Positions 30,400 to 38,458 of a stretch of DNA of 64,000 nucleotides are shown one piece after another. The DNA is from Candidatus Saccharibacteria bacterium oral taxon 488. Lineage in GTDB: Bacteria > Patescibacteriota > Saccharimonadia > Saccharimonadales > Saccharimonadaceae. Each line of letters starts with the position of its first letter. The stretch's first letter is position 1. Below the pieces are notes generated by a model. It saw only the letters and a program-made list of their open reading frames with translations. It was not told where the DNA came from and made no database searches. The DNA lies in the NCBI GenBank assembly GCA_010202465.1, contig CP047919.1, forward strand, positions 558,001 through 622,000, in the 5' to 3' direction. The position numbers and the translations under genes are program-made.

Positions 30400-31310
30400 T
30401 ACACCACTGCCTTTCCGGCTGAGCCAAAGGCTTGAATTTTCGCCTCAACTACTTCCTGAACAGCAGCATATACCGGTGGCATCAGTTTGACGATGGCGTA
30501 TTCGTTCGGATTTTCACGCAAGGTCTTTTCCAGCGTCGTGCGGAAAGCGTAACGCATATCGGAATTGATATTAATCTTAGAAACGCCAATTTTCGCCGCA
30601 TCCTTAAAATAATGCAGCGGCGTGCCTGATCCGCCATGAAGCGAAATCTGACAGTACAGCGCCTCGCGGATGCGTCCTAATAATTCCAAATCCAACACTT
30701 TCGGCACCGGATACAGCCCATGCAAATTACCAACTGCCGCCGCAAAGGTGTCAATTCCCGTTGCCTCTACGAAATCACGCGCGCCTTCTGGCGTAGAGAA
30801 AGTTTTCTTAATTTCTTCATAGTCAATCGCCTCGGTGTGGACGTTTGACGAACCCCAAAAATAATGCGGCTCGGCTTCCACCAACGCACCGGTGAACTTG
30901 GCATACTCGACAACCTCACGGGTTTTGGCAATAATCTCCTCGTCCGAGGCATCATGATTTGCCTGAGAAATATCGATATGTACAAACTCATAACCCGCGT
31001 CAATCGCCCGTTTACAGCCCTCCACTGTCGGCCCGTGATCCAGGTTCAAATACATCTCGATGCCGTATTCGGCCTTGTAATTATCCACTAAATCGCGCAC
31101 ATTCTCCAGCCCCATAGCCTTCACCTCAGCGTCTGACACTTCGACCAGCACCGGTGATTGGAGCTTCTGCGCCGCTCGCGCCACCGCGATCAGCGTTTCT
31201 TGATTATCAATATTAAACGCACCGACCGCAAAGTGCTGCGCCCGTGTCCGCTGCATCAAATGGCGTGCATGCGTGGTATTGCGCCGAATGTCAGAAATTG
31301 TCAGTCCCAT
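30399..31310 (-). CDS. fba: Class II fructose/tagatose-bisphosphate aldolase
   Basis: Zinc-dependent aldolase interconverting a ketose bisphosphate with DHAP and glyceraldehyde-3-phosphate. 303 residues. Class II landmarks: FNIDNQETL near the start, catalytic Asp and Zn-His in NLDHG, Zn-Glu region LVEAEPHYFWG, Zn-His in GNLHGLY, Zn-His and phosphate loop in SLHGGSGTP, and NINSDMRYAF. First gene of a three-gene operon. A TATAAT box (31349-31344) lies about 33 bp upstream, so it has a short leader with a purine-rich stretch before the ATG. Confidence 0.92.
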   Translation of the reverse strand: MGLTISDIRRNTTHARHLMQRTRAQHFAVGAFNIDNQETLIAVARAAQKLQSPVLVEVSDAEVKAMGLENVRDLVDNYKAEYGIEMYLNLDHGPTVEGCKRAIDAGYEFVHIDISQANHDASDEEIIAKTREVVEYAKFTGALVEAEPHYFWGSSNVHTEAIDYEEIKKTFSTPEGARDFVEATGIDTFAAAVGNLHGLYPVPKVLDLELLGRIREALYCQISLHGGSGTPLHYFKDAAKIGVSKININSDMRYAFRTTLEKTLRENPNEYAIVKLMPPVYAAVQEVVEAKIQAFGSAGKAVV

Positions 31311-31444
31311 AACCTCGCTTTATCCTCCATATTACTTATGGTTATTATAGCAGCGGTGACGGAAAATGAAAAGAGGCGAAGGGGTTTTACGATTTATTTT
31401 TGTACGGCTTTCGTCAAAATGCTGGCCTTATCTTTTGGTTCATC

Positions 31445-31579
31445 ATGGGGTCAATCCTGATAAGGGAACTTGGTATTTTTACTTATGCAGCAGCATGGGA
31501 GATGGCGACACTCGTGACAATTTCCTGTATAGCTGTGGACGCTCGAGAAATTCCCTGGCGTCTGCGCAAGCCTAAATAA
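31445..31579 (+). CDS. Doubtful 44-residue membrane peptide
   Basis: A small ORF from ATG 31445, extendable upstream in frame to a TTG. It encodes one hydrophobic stretch (IFTYAAAWEMATLVTISCIA) and a basic end WRLRKPK. The sequence looks protein-like, but there is no good Shine-Dalgarno site or leaderless -10, and it overlaps the end of tktC by 8 bp. It could be the remnant of a longer membrane protein. Otherwise 31311-31571 holds only the fba promoter. Confidence 0.2.
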   Translation: MGSILIRELGIFTYAAAWEMATLVTISCIAVDAREIPWRLRKPK

Positions 31580-32534
31580 ATGACAGGTCATCTTTTACGT
31601 GCCGGACAACTGCTTCAACATCTAGTCCATGCTTTTGCCATAATTCAGCTACCGAGCCGCTTTCGCCGAACTGGTCGCGGACGCCGATGCGCTTTATTTT
31701 GACTGGCAATTTTTCACTAAGTACTTCCGCCACCGCACTGCCAAATCCGCCGGTGATTTGCCCTTCTTCTGCTGTCACCACACGGCCGCATTTTTGGGCG
31801 GCGGCAACGACCGCTGCTTCGTCCAGCGGCTTGATAGTGTTAAAATGCACGACTTCTGCCCGAACGCCGGCGTACGCCAATTGTTCTGCCGCCATGAGCA
31901 GCTGATACGTCATCGTGCCAGTACCGAGTAACGCCACATCGGTACCCTGCCGCAGTACAGACGCCTGGCCAATCGGCGCTTCGCCATCCAAAAACAGCGG
32001 CATGTCAGCTCGCGGCAATCGCACATAGTTTGGTCGCGGATCAGCCGCCATCGCTGCTGCCATCATTTCGGCCTCGTAGGCATCACCCGGGGCCAAGACT
32101 ACCATGTTTGGTAAACTCCGCATCAGGGCGATGTCCTCCAGCATTTGGTGCGTCGCACCGTCCGCACCAACATTCAGCCCGGCATGTGAACCGACCAGCT
32201 TGACCGGCTGATCATTCAGACAAATCGTCGTCCGAATTTGCTCCCAATTACGCCCTGGACTGAACGCCGCATAACTGGCCGCAAACGGGATATTACCCAT
32301 CGCTGCTAACCCTGACGCTACTGTTACCAAATTTTGCTCTGCCACACCAACCTCAATAAACCGCGGTGCACCGATTTGCTCAGCAAATTCGCCAAAGCCG
32401 ACGCTATCTGCCAGGTCAGCGCTTAAGGCCACAATTTGGGGATTGTTCAATGCCGCGTGAACTAACCCATGGCCAAAACCGAGCCGCATCGACGCGGTAT
32501 TCCCCATGCGCCAATCGTCCCGCAATGCGCTCAT
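31572..32534 (-). CDS. Transketolase, C-terminal subunit
   Basis: 320 residues covering the pyrimidine-binding and C-terminal domains of transketolase: ADLADSVG, the Glu-containing FIEVGVAEQNLVTVASGLA that activates thiamine diphosphate, SHAGLNVGADGATHQ, and the C-terminal domain from about residue 190. Overlaps the N-terminal subunit by 4 bp. The two halves together make one enzyme moving two-carbon units between sugar phosphates. Split transketolases are known in archaea and several bacteria. Confidence 0.92.
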   Translation of the reverse strand: MSALRDDWRMGNTASMRLGFGHGLVHAALNNPQIVALSADLADSVGFGEFAEQIGAPRFIEVGVAEQNLVTVASGLAAMGNIPFAASYAAFSPGRNWEQIRTTICLNDQPVKLVGSHAGLNVGADGATHQMLEDIALMRSLPNMVVLAPGDAYEAEMMAAAMAADPRPNYVRLPRADMPLFLDGEAPIGQASVLRQGTDVALLGTGTMTYQLLMAAEQLAYAGVRAEVVHFNTIKPLDEAAVVAAAQKCGRVVTAEEGQITGGFGSAVAEVLSEKLPVKIKRIGVRDQFGESGSVAELWQKHGLDVEAVVRHVKDDLSFI

Positions 32535-33391
32535 ACGCCCATCCCTTCTTCCGGTTGTTTCTTAGCCAGTAAACCCAATTGTGCCAGCGCTGCGGCGGCC
32601 TGCTCAGCATTCGGCGCCTTGCCGTGCCACCGATAATCACCCTCCATAAAATCAACGCCGCGCCCGGGTATCGTATGCGCGATGATAATGCTCGGCTGCT
32701 CGCGCACTGCCTGTGCTGCTTCAATTGCCGCGATAATTCGCGCCATGTCATGCCCGTCAATTTCCTGCACCTGCCAGCCGAAACTGCGCCATTTCTCGCC
32801 CAAATCATCCAGCGGCATGACCTGCTCAGTACTGCCGCCAATTTGAATAGTATTACGGTCAATGATGGCGATTAGGCGACCTAATTTATACTTAGCTGCA
32901 AACATCGCTGCCTCCCAAATATTGCCTTCATTAAGTTCACCGTCACCTAAACTACAATATACAAGGCGATCTGAGCTCTGTAAGTGCTGCAGATAGTACG
33001 CCATGCCAGCAGCCTGGCTGAGACCGCAGCCTAACGGCCCACTGGTCGTCTCTAGCCCTGGTAATTTCACTCGCTCCGGATGCCCTTGTAGCCGCGAGCC
33101 CAACTGCCGCAAACTCATTAACTCTGATTCCGATAAAAATCCGCGCATCGCCATCGCTGCGTATAGCAGTGGCGCATAATGGCCGTTACTCATGACGAAC
33201 AGATCGCGATCAGACCAATCCGGCTCTTCTGGCCGCAATCTAAGCATCTGAAAATACAACACCGCCATCACATCAGCAAACCCCAGCGGTCCCGCCACAT
33301 GACCGCTGCCGGCGGCTGCTACTTGACGAATAACCAGCTGTCGTAGTTCTCGCGCCCTCTCTTCTAGCCGGCCAATCGTGAGTTCGCTCAT
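32531..33391 (-). CDS. Transketolase, N-terminal (thiamine diphosphate-binding) subunit
   Basis: 286 residues. ThDP/Mg motif GDGELNEGNIWEAAMFAAKY with the downstream Asn (DRNTIQIGG), preceded by SNGHYAPLLYAAMA and PLGCGLSQAAGMA. It lies 6 bp after rpe and overlaps the C-terminal subunit by 4 bp, consistent with equal production of both halves. Part of the operon rpiB-rpe-tktN-tktC, which gives the non-oxidative pentose phosphate steps needed for ribose-5-phosphate supply. Confidence 0.93.
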   Translation of the reverse strand: MSELTIGRLEERARELRQLVIRQVAAAGSGHVAGPLGFADVMAVLYFQMLRLRPEEPDWSDRDLFVMSNGHYAPLLYAAMAMRGFLSESELMSLRQLGSRLQGHPERVKLPGLETTSGPLGCGLSQAAGMAYYLQHLQSSDRLVYCSLGDGELNEGNIWEAAMFAAKYKLGRLIAIIDRNTIQIGGSTEQVMPLDDLGEKWRSFGWQVQEIDGHDMARIIAAIEAAQAVREQPSIIIAHTIPGRGVDFMEGDYRWHGKAPNAEQAAAALAQLGLLAKKQPEEGMGV

Positions 33392-33397
33392 AGCAAA

Positions 33398-34048
33398 CTA
33401 CCCGAGCACACCCGTCTTGCTAATTTCCTGCTGGAGTTTAGCAAACATTGCCGGCGGATCAGTCGCTTTTTGAATTGTCCCGCCAACATTCAGTATGTTC
33501 ACACCGCCCTGAACAAGGCTATAAGCATTGTCGACCATCACACCACCATCCCAGCCAATTTCAACGTTCGGATTAATCATCTTGACGAGCCGAATTTTTT
33601 CCAGCTGTATCAGGCTGGCTGTTCCGCCAAATTTGCCTAGCTCACCGCTGAAAATCAAGACATGCTCTGCTTCCTTAATAAGTTCTTCAACAGTTTGCGG
33701 CACCGTTGGTCTCAATAGTGCCAATCCAGCCATGATACCTGAACGCTTAATTTCCTTGAGTGCCCCCAGCACGTCGCCTTTGGCCTCAGCATGAATGATA
33801 ATCAAGTGCGGCCTCAGCGTGATCAACTTCGGCACATACTCATCCAGCTTGTTTACCATGGCATGAATATCAATCGTCCAACCTTCTGGCGCCCATAACT
33901 CTGGAATACCAATCGTAACGGTTGGCGCAAATTCACCATCAGTCAAATCAATATGTACCCGCTCGGCAAAGCCAGTGATTCTATCAACCTGCTCTTTGTA
34001 TTGCTGGGCATTTTCTGCCAAAATTGCCGGGGCGATAACACTACTCAT
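33398..34048 (-). CDS. rpe: Ribulose-phosphate 3-epimerase family protein
   Basis: 216-residue TIM-barrel protein. Family landmarks: APAILAEN at the start, VHIDLTDGEFAPT (the HxDxxDGxF motif with metal ligands), IDIHAMV, LIIIHAEA, and EIGWDGGV near the C-terminal phosphate site. The sequence diverges from textbook Rpe (WDGGV instead of VDGGI), so exact specificity is inferred from its place between rpiB and transketolase. Overlaps rpiB by 4 bp. Confidence 0.85.
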   Translation of the reverse strand: MSSVIAPAILAENAQQYKEQVDRITGFAERVHIDLTDGEFAPTVTIGIPELWAPEGWTIDIHAMVNKLDEYVPKLITLRPHLIIIHAEAKGDVLGALKEIKRSGIMAGLALLRPTVPQTVEELIKEAEHVLIFSGELGKFGGTASLIQLEKIRLVKMINPNVEIGWDGGVMVDNAYSLVQGGVNILNVGGTIQKATDPPAMFAKLQQEISKTGVLG

Positions 34049-34497
34049 ACGATTTCATCCAGTTGCGCATTGCGCCGATTATACCGCGGGGCATCCGCGT
34101 ATGCAGTATTGAGCCACGTTTCAACAATGCCCTTCCAGGCAACTTCGTTATCCTCGAGAACCCTAGCCGGCAGACATAGTACATTCGAATTATTGTCACG
34201 CCGTGTCATCCTCGCTTCATGTGCATCCCAAATCACACTGGCGCGGATCCCCTTAAAACGATTCGCCGCCATGCACATGCCTTGACCGCCGCCGCAAATT
34301 AAAATTGCCCGTGGCTCATCCTCGCCATCACCAATCACTCGCAGCGCTGCCGCTGCTGCAAACTGCGGAAAGTCGTCATCAGGATTGAGCTCACGACCAC
34401 CGACATCTTCGACCACGTAACCATTCTTTGCCAAATACGCAAATACTTTTTCTTTCAATGCAAACCCTCGATGATCTGAGCCAAGATAAATCTTCAT
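34045..34497 (-). CDS. rpiB: Ribose-5-phosphate isomerase B
   Basis: 150 residues. Motifs GSDHRGFALKEKV at the start and ILICGGGQGMCMAANRFKG with the catalytic Cys, then the conserved RDNNSNVLCLPARV. Interconverts ribose-5-phosphate and ribulose-5-phosphate. First gene of the pentose phosphate operon. A TATACT -10 box (34509-34504) ends 6 nt before the ATG with no Shine-Dalgarno site, so probably leaderless. Confidence 0.94.
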   Translation of the reverse strand: MKIYLGSDHRGFALKEKVFAYLAKNGYVVEDVGGRELNPDDDFPQFAAAAALRVIGDGEDEPRAILICGGGQGMCMAANRFKGIRASVIWDAHEARMTRRDNNSNVLCLPARVLEDNEVAWKGIVETWLNTAYADAPRYNRRNAQLDEIV

Positions 34498-34503
34498 GGG
34501 TTT

Positions 34504-34509
34504 AGTATA
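34504..34509 (-). promoter_or_regulatory. -10 box of the rpiB operon (leaderless)
   Basis: TATACT on the minus strand, 6 nt before the rpiB ATG. Confidence 0.6.
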
Positions 34510-34560
34510 AGCGGTTTGGGCGATATTTGCAACTAATCAAGTCCTTGGAAGCTCAACTCA

Positions 34561-35250
34561 TCACGTCGAGCCGCAGCTGGCCAACACCTTGCCCATCGCC
34601 TCTTTTTCTGCATTTGTTACCCACAGACGATATTTACGCTTGATCGCTACCTGTCGTTCAATGTACTGACAGCGAAACGGTTTGTTAGGAGGCAGCCAGG
34701 TTGCGGCGTCGCCATCGCCTTTGGCTTGGTTGGCCGGACCATCAGCAGCCAACAAATTCAGCGGATCGTTTGCCAATTTTTCTCGTTCCTCACGTGGTAG
34801 TTGCTGTGCACCTTTCTGCCACGCATCACTCAACGCCACCACGTGATCGATTTGTACTTTCGACGAGGTCTCTGGCCCGCGCTGAAACTTGATCGTTCGG
34901 CCGGTATACGGGTCACGTAGTGTCCCGGCCAGCACGCGACATTTATCGTCAATTTTTGTTTCCGTTAGATCCCGCGCCAAAATTACTTCACGCACCGAGC
35001 AGCCACTCATTTTACCCCAACCATCACTAAATTGTTTGCGGCTGTAGCCCGTTTTAGGTGCGCGACCTTTAACCTCTAGTTTAGCTAACTCCGCTTGAGC
35101 GTTTGAATCACCAAACAATTGCTGCTGCATAGACGGCGAAGTCGGCGCAACCCGCGGCTGCTGCAGCTGCACCGCCCACACTACTGCACCCACCACCGCC
35201 ATGACAAGCAGTACCATGATTTGCCGACGCCTTATTTTCCCCGTTGCCAT
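34561..35250 (-). CDS. Membrane-anchored or secreted HNH nuclease (DUF1524/GmrSD-type)
   Basis: 229 residues. A basic N-terminus is followed by one membrane segment (about residues 11-27, VLLVMAVVGAVVWAV), so the rest lies outside the cytoplasm. The nuclease core matches extracellular HNH/DUF1524 proteins common in Actinobacteria: YSRKQF.DGW, TGRTIKFQRG, the HNH-type IDHVVALSDAWQKGA, NDPLNLLAADGPANQAKGD, and WLPPNKPFRCQYIERQVAI. Cys pairs in the outer part could form disulfides. Probably degrades external DNA, perhaps to feed nucleotide salvage in a cell living on a host; this is inference. The -10 box overlaps that of pepN. Confidence 0.85.
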   Translation of the reverse strand: MATGKIRRRQIMVLLVMAVVGAVVWAVQLQQPRVAPTSPSMQQQLFGDSNAQAELAKLEVKGRAPKTGYSRKQFSDGWGKMSGCSVREVILARDLTETKIDDKCRVLAGTLRDPYTGRTIKFQRGPETSSKVQIDHVVALSDAWQKGAQQLPREEREKLANDPLNLLAADGPANQAKGDGDAATWLPPNKPFRCQYIERQVAIKRKYRLWVTNAEKEAMGKVLASCGST

Positions 35251-35257
35251 AATCTAT

Positions 35258-35265
35258 ATTATAAT
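35258..35265. promoter_or_regulatory. Shared palindromic -10 element of HNH nuclease and pepN
   Basis: ATTATAAT is its own reverse complement and contains TATAAT on both strands (plus 35260-35265, minus 35263-35258). The plus box ends 6 nt before the pepN ATG, the minus box 7 nt before the nuclease ATG. Both genes would be leaderless and could not be bound by polymerase in both directions at once. Confidence 0.7.
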
Positions 35266-35271
35266 GAAAGT

Positions 35272-37788
35272 ATGAAAACAGTTCCACGCCTACTCGACAC
35301 CTTTATACCACATCATTACACATTAACTCTCGATCTGACGCACGCTGAAGAAAAAGTGTTTTCTGGCACGGTAATCATTTCTGGCGAGTCAACTAATGAA
35401 TTAATTTCGCTACACACCAAAGACTTGACCATTCATTCAGCGTTAATTGACGATCAGCCAGCTGAGTTTTCCCATGATGAATTTGATGAGCTGCGCCTAT
35501 CACGCCCAGATTTATCCAGCGGCCAGCGCACCGTTCGTGTTGAGTTTTCTGGCACTATCACCGACGCCATGCATGGACTGTATCCGTGCTACTTTACCCA
35601 CGACGGCGTGAAAAAGCAATTGTTTGCCACCCAATTTGAATCGCACCATGCCCGCGAAGTCTTTCCGTGTGTTGATGAGCCAGCTGCCAAAGCCACCTAT
35701 GACGTCACGCTTGTGACTGCTCCGGAACTAACCGTCCTAGGCAACATGCCCGTCGCCAAATCTTCTAAAGACGACGGCGTGCTAACAACCACCTTCGCCA
35801 CCACACCACGGATGAGCAGCTACTTACTGGCTTTCGTTGTCGGCGAACTGCACAAGAAAACTGCCCGCACTAAATCTGGCGTCGAGGTAAATGTCTGGGC
35901 CACACCAGCTCAGAGCGAGGAGACCCTAGATTTTGCGCTAGATATCGCCACGCGCTCCATTGATTTTTACGATGAATATTTTGGCGTGCCATATCCGCTG
36001 CCAAAATCCGATCACGTAGCGCTGCCAGATTTCTCTTCGGGCGCCATGGAAAACTGGGGACTCATCACCTACCGCGAAAGTTGCCTGCTGGCTGATCCGA
36101 AATTAACGCCGGAATCGTCCAAACGCTTTATCGCCACCGTCATCTCTCACGAACTCAGCCACCAGTGGTTTGGTAATTTGGTGACCATGCAGTGGTGGAA
36201 TGACCTGTGGCTGAACGAAAGTTTCGCTAACATGATGGAATACGTGGCGATCGACGCACTACACCCTGAGTGGCGGATGTGGGAGGAATTTGCGACAAGC
36301 GAGGTCACCGCGGCACTGCGGCGCGATAGCCTGGACGGTGTCCAGCCAGTGCAGGCCGACGTTAATCATCCGGATGAGATCAGCACGTTGTTTGACCCAG
36401 CAATTGTCTATGCAAAGGGCGGGCGTCTACTGGTGATGGTACGGCGGCTGATCGGCGAGGAGGCGTTTCGTGCAGGGCTGAAGTCATATTTTGAAAAATT
36501 TGCTTACCAAAACACTGTTGGTAATGATTTATGGCAGGAGCTAGAAACCGCCAGCGAACAGCCGATTGTTGACTTGATGAACACTTGGATTTCGCAGCCA
36601 GGTTTGCCGATTGTACAGGTCGAGCAAGATAGTTCTGATAGACAACCTACCGCCACCCTGCGCCAGGAACGCTTTTTCATCGGTGATCATCAGCCGTCCG
36701 ACGTCCTGTGGCCGATTCCGCTGTTCGCCAATCAGCCGCTTGATGATATTCTGACCGAGCGCGAGAAAACATTTACGATAAATAGCGACGTTCGACTGAA
36801 CTGCGGACTGAACGGACATTTCGTAACGCATTACGACTCAGTAATGCGAGACCGATTGATCGAAAAGGCGGCAGAATTACCGACATTAGATAAAATTTGC
36901 TTACTGCAAGACATGACGCTGCTAACACGGGCTGGACGAGAAAGTTCGGCGGCGCTGCTACCGCTGGCACGCGTTTTTCAGCACGAGACCAATGAGAAGG
37001 TTTTTAGTATGGCGGCCGGTGCGCTGGCGGAATTACGGAAATTTGTTGACGATAACGAAGCAGGACGTGCTCGGCTAAAGCAGATTTCTGCTGAATTTGC
37101 CCACGATACCTTCATGGAACTTGGCTGGGATGAACGGAGCGGCGAGTCTGATGATGATCGCAAGCGGCGCACGGCAGCGCTGGGTTTGATGTTATATGGT
37201 GAGGATTCAGTAGCGCTCACGGAGGCCAAACGACGTTTTGACGAAACCGACCCAGATGATTTACCAGCTGAGATTCGCCCGCTGATCATCAACGCCAATG
37301 TCAGACAGTTTGAGACGCCAGAAATGATTGACAAGCTTTTTACGATATATCAGAATACGCCGTCAGCCGACCTGCAGGTTGATATCGCACTAAGCTTGAC
37401 CTCGACGAAGAATCCAGCAACTACCGAGCAAATTTTAACAGCGATCAAGGATACTACTATCATACGTCCACAAGATGCCAGCCGCTGGTTTATTTATCTG
37501 ATCCGTACGCGGGAAAACCGGCAAATTGCTTGGAATTGGCTGAAAGAAAATTGGTCGTGGGTGAAAGATACCTTTGGCGGCGATAAAAGCTACGATACTT
37601 TTATCCGCTACGCCGCCAGCGCTCTGTTGACCCGTGATGAGCTAAACGATTTCACCGAATTTACCACGCCGCTGCGCGCCGAACCAGCCCTGACCCGCAC
37701 CATTGATCTGGGCATCCGCGAAATCGCTGGCAGAGTAGCACTGATTGAGCGGGATCAGGCCGCGGTTATTGATGCTCTTGATAGGTAA
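35272..37788 (+). CDS. pepN: M1-family aminopeptidase
   Basis: Zinc aminopeptidase of 838 residues from ATG 35272, chosen because a TATAAT box ends 6 nt upstream. The exopeptidase motif GAMEN is at 257-261. The zinc site is H293-E294-x-x-H297 followed 18 residues later by E316 (HELSHQWFG...LNESFA). A C-terminal helical ERAP1-like domain spans about 500-838. No signal peptide is seen, so cytoplasmic; it probably trims peptides taken up from outside. The sequence resembles PepN/aminopeptidase N rather than leukotriene hydrolase. Confidence 0.94.
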   Translation: MKTVPRLLDTFIPHHYTLTLDLTHAEEKVFSGTVIISGESTNELISLHTKDLTIHSALIDDQPAEFSHDEFDELRLSRPDLSSGQRTVRVEFSGTITDAMHGLYPCYFTHDGVKKQLFATQFESHHAREVFPCVDEPAAKATYDVTLVTAPELTVLGNMPVAKSSKDDGVLTTTFATTPRMSSYLLAFVVGELHKKTARTKSGVEVNVWATPAQSEETLDFALDIATRSIDFYDEYFGVPYPLPKSDHVALPDFSSGAMENWGLITYRESCLLADPKLTPESSKRFIATVISHELSHQWFGNLVTMQWWNDLWLNESFANMMEYVAIDALHPEWRMWEEFATSEVTAALRRDSLDGVQPVQADVNHPDEISTLFDPAIVYAKGGRLLVMVRRLIGEEAFRAGLKSYFEKFAYQNTVGNDLWQELETASEQPIVDLMNTWISQPGLPIVQVEQDSSDRQPTATLRQERFFIGDHQPSDVLWPIPLFANQPLDDILTEREKTFTINSDVRLNCGLNGHFVTHYDSVMRDRLIEKAAELPTLDKICLLQDMTLLTRAGRESSAALLPLARVFQHETNEKVFSMAAGALAELRKFVDDNEAGRARLKQISAEFAHDTFMELGWDERSGESDDDRKRRTAALGLMLYGEDSVALTEAKRRFDETDPDDLPAEIRPLIINANVRQFETPEMIDKLFTIYQNTPSADLQVDIALSLTSTKNPATTEQILTAIKDTTIIRPQDASRWFIYLIRTRENRQIAWNWLKENWSWVKDTFGGDKSYDTFIRYAASALLTRDELNDFTEFTTPLRAEPALTRTIDLGIREIAGRVALIERDQAAVIDALDR

Positions 37789-37811
37789 TGTTGAATTATA
37801 CGCTTTTACAG

Positions 37812-37840
37812 TTGACTTATTTAATATCAAGTGGTATAAT
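37812..37840 (+). promoter_or_regulatory. Consensus promoter of the lipoprotein gene
   Basis: TTGACT (37812-37817), 17-bp spacer, TATAAT (37835-37840), followed by a leader of about 70 nt with AAGGAG before the ATG. Close to the ideal sigma70 pattern. Confidence 0.8.
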
Positions 37841-37919
37841 CACGGATAAACATTTAGTCACACTGAGTGGAGTTGGCACGTGTTTGAGGTAATAAATTAA
37901 CTCAATTTAAGGAGATTCT

Positions 37920-38435
37920 ATGGGAAATCACAACACTATTGGTAGCCAGGGAGACCGGAGAGATACACTACACCAAATAGCTGACACCGCGCGTAGGCTG
38001 GGGCAAAAGGCCGTGGCTTGGGCTTTAATGGCTGGCACAGCCGCATTTGGAGTCGTAGGCTGCTCAGGGAAGAGAACCACCGAACACAAGACTGTCTCCG
38101 TGGCTTGCGGCCACGATTCGTTAGCAGTACCGCAGATTGAGAGTGCTGAAACTTACGAATATAATATAACTAGAGAGCCAAGGCTCGGAGTAGTTACTGT
38201 TGGTTGCCCCGGCGGCGGCAATGTCATAGTTACTGGTATAAATGAACCAAGCAGTAATCCTACGCCAAGGGGTGAGCTATTTCCACATACTCTTGAGATA
38301 ACCGCCCTTTGCTCACGAGGCGACACAGGCTTCAAAACACGCGTTATCGACACGCCAGCCGGTAACAATATATTTGAAGCCACCATAGAAGACTGTTCTA
38401 TCGAAAGTGCAGTAATCAACCGAGACCCTAACTAA
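37920..38435 (+). CDS. Putative lipoprotein, unknown function
   Basis: 171 residues, family not recognised. A long charged n-region (1-30, containing RR) precedes a hydrophobic segment (about 31-47) ending in a lipobox-like VVGC with Cys48, so it is probably lipid-anchored after cleavage. The outer domain has five further Cys (CGHDS, GCPGG, LCSRG, DCSIE among them), suggesting disulfides. AAGGAG lies 7 nt before the ATG, and the promoter is near consensus, implying strong expression. It stands alone, converging on the rnhB fusion gene. Confidence 0.7.
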   Translation: MGNHNTIGSQGDRRDTLHQIADTARRLGQKAVAWALMAGTAAFGVVGCSGKRTTEHKTVSVACGHDSLAVPQIESAETYEYNITREPRLGVVTVGCPGGGNVIVTGINEPSSNPTPRGELFPHTLEITALCSRGDTGFKTRVIDTPAGNNIFEATIEDCSIESAVINRDPN

Positions 38436-38458
38436 CGACACATCGCCAAATTTATACC

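Noticed and set aside
31366..31575. A 69-codon plus-strand frame starting MKRGEG
   Set aside because: No ribosome site or leaderless -10, and the composition is not protein-like; the other frame (31445-31579) is slightly better but still doubtful.
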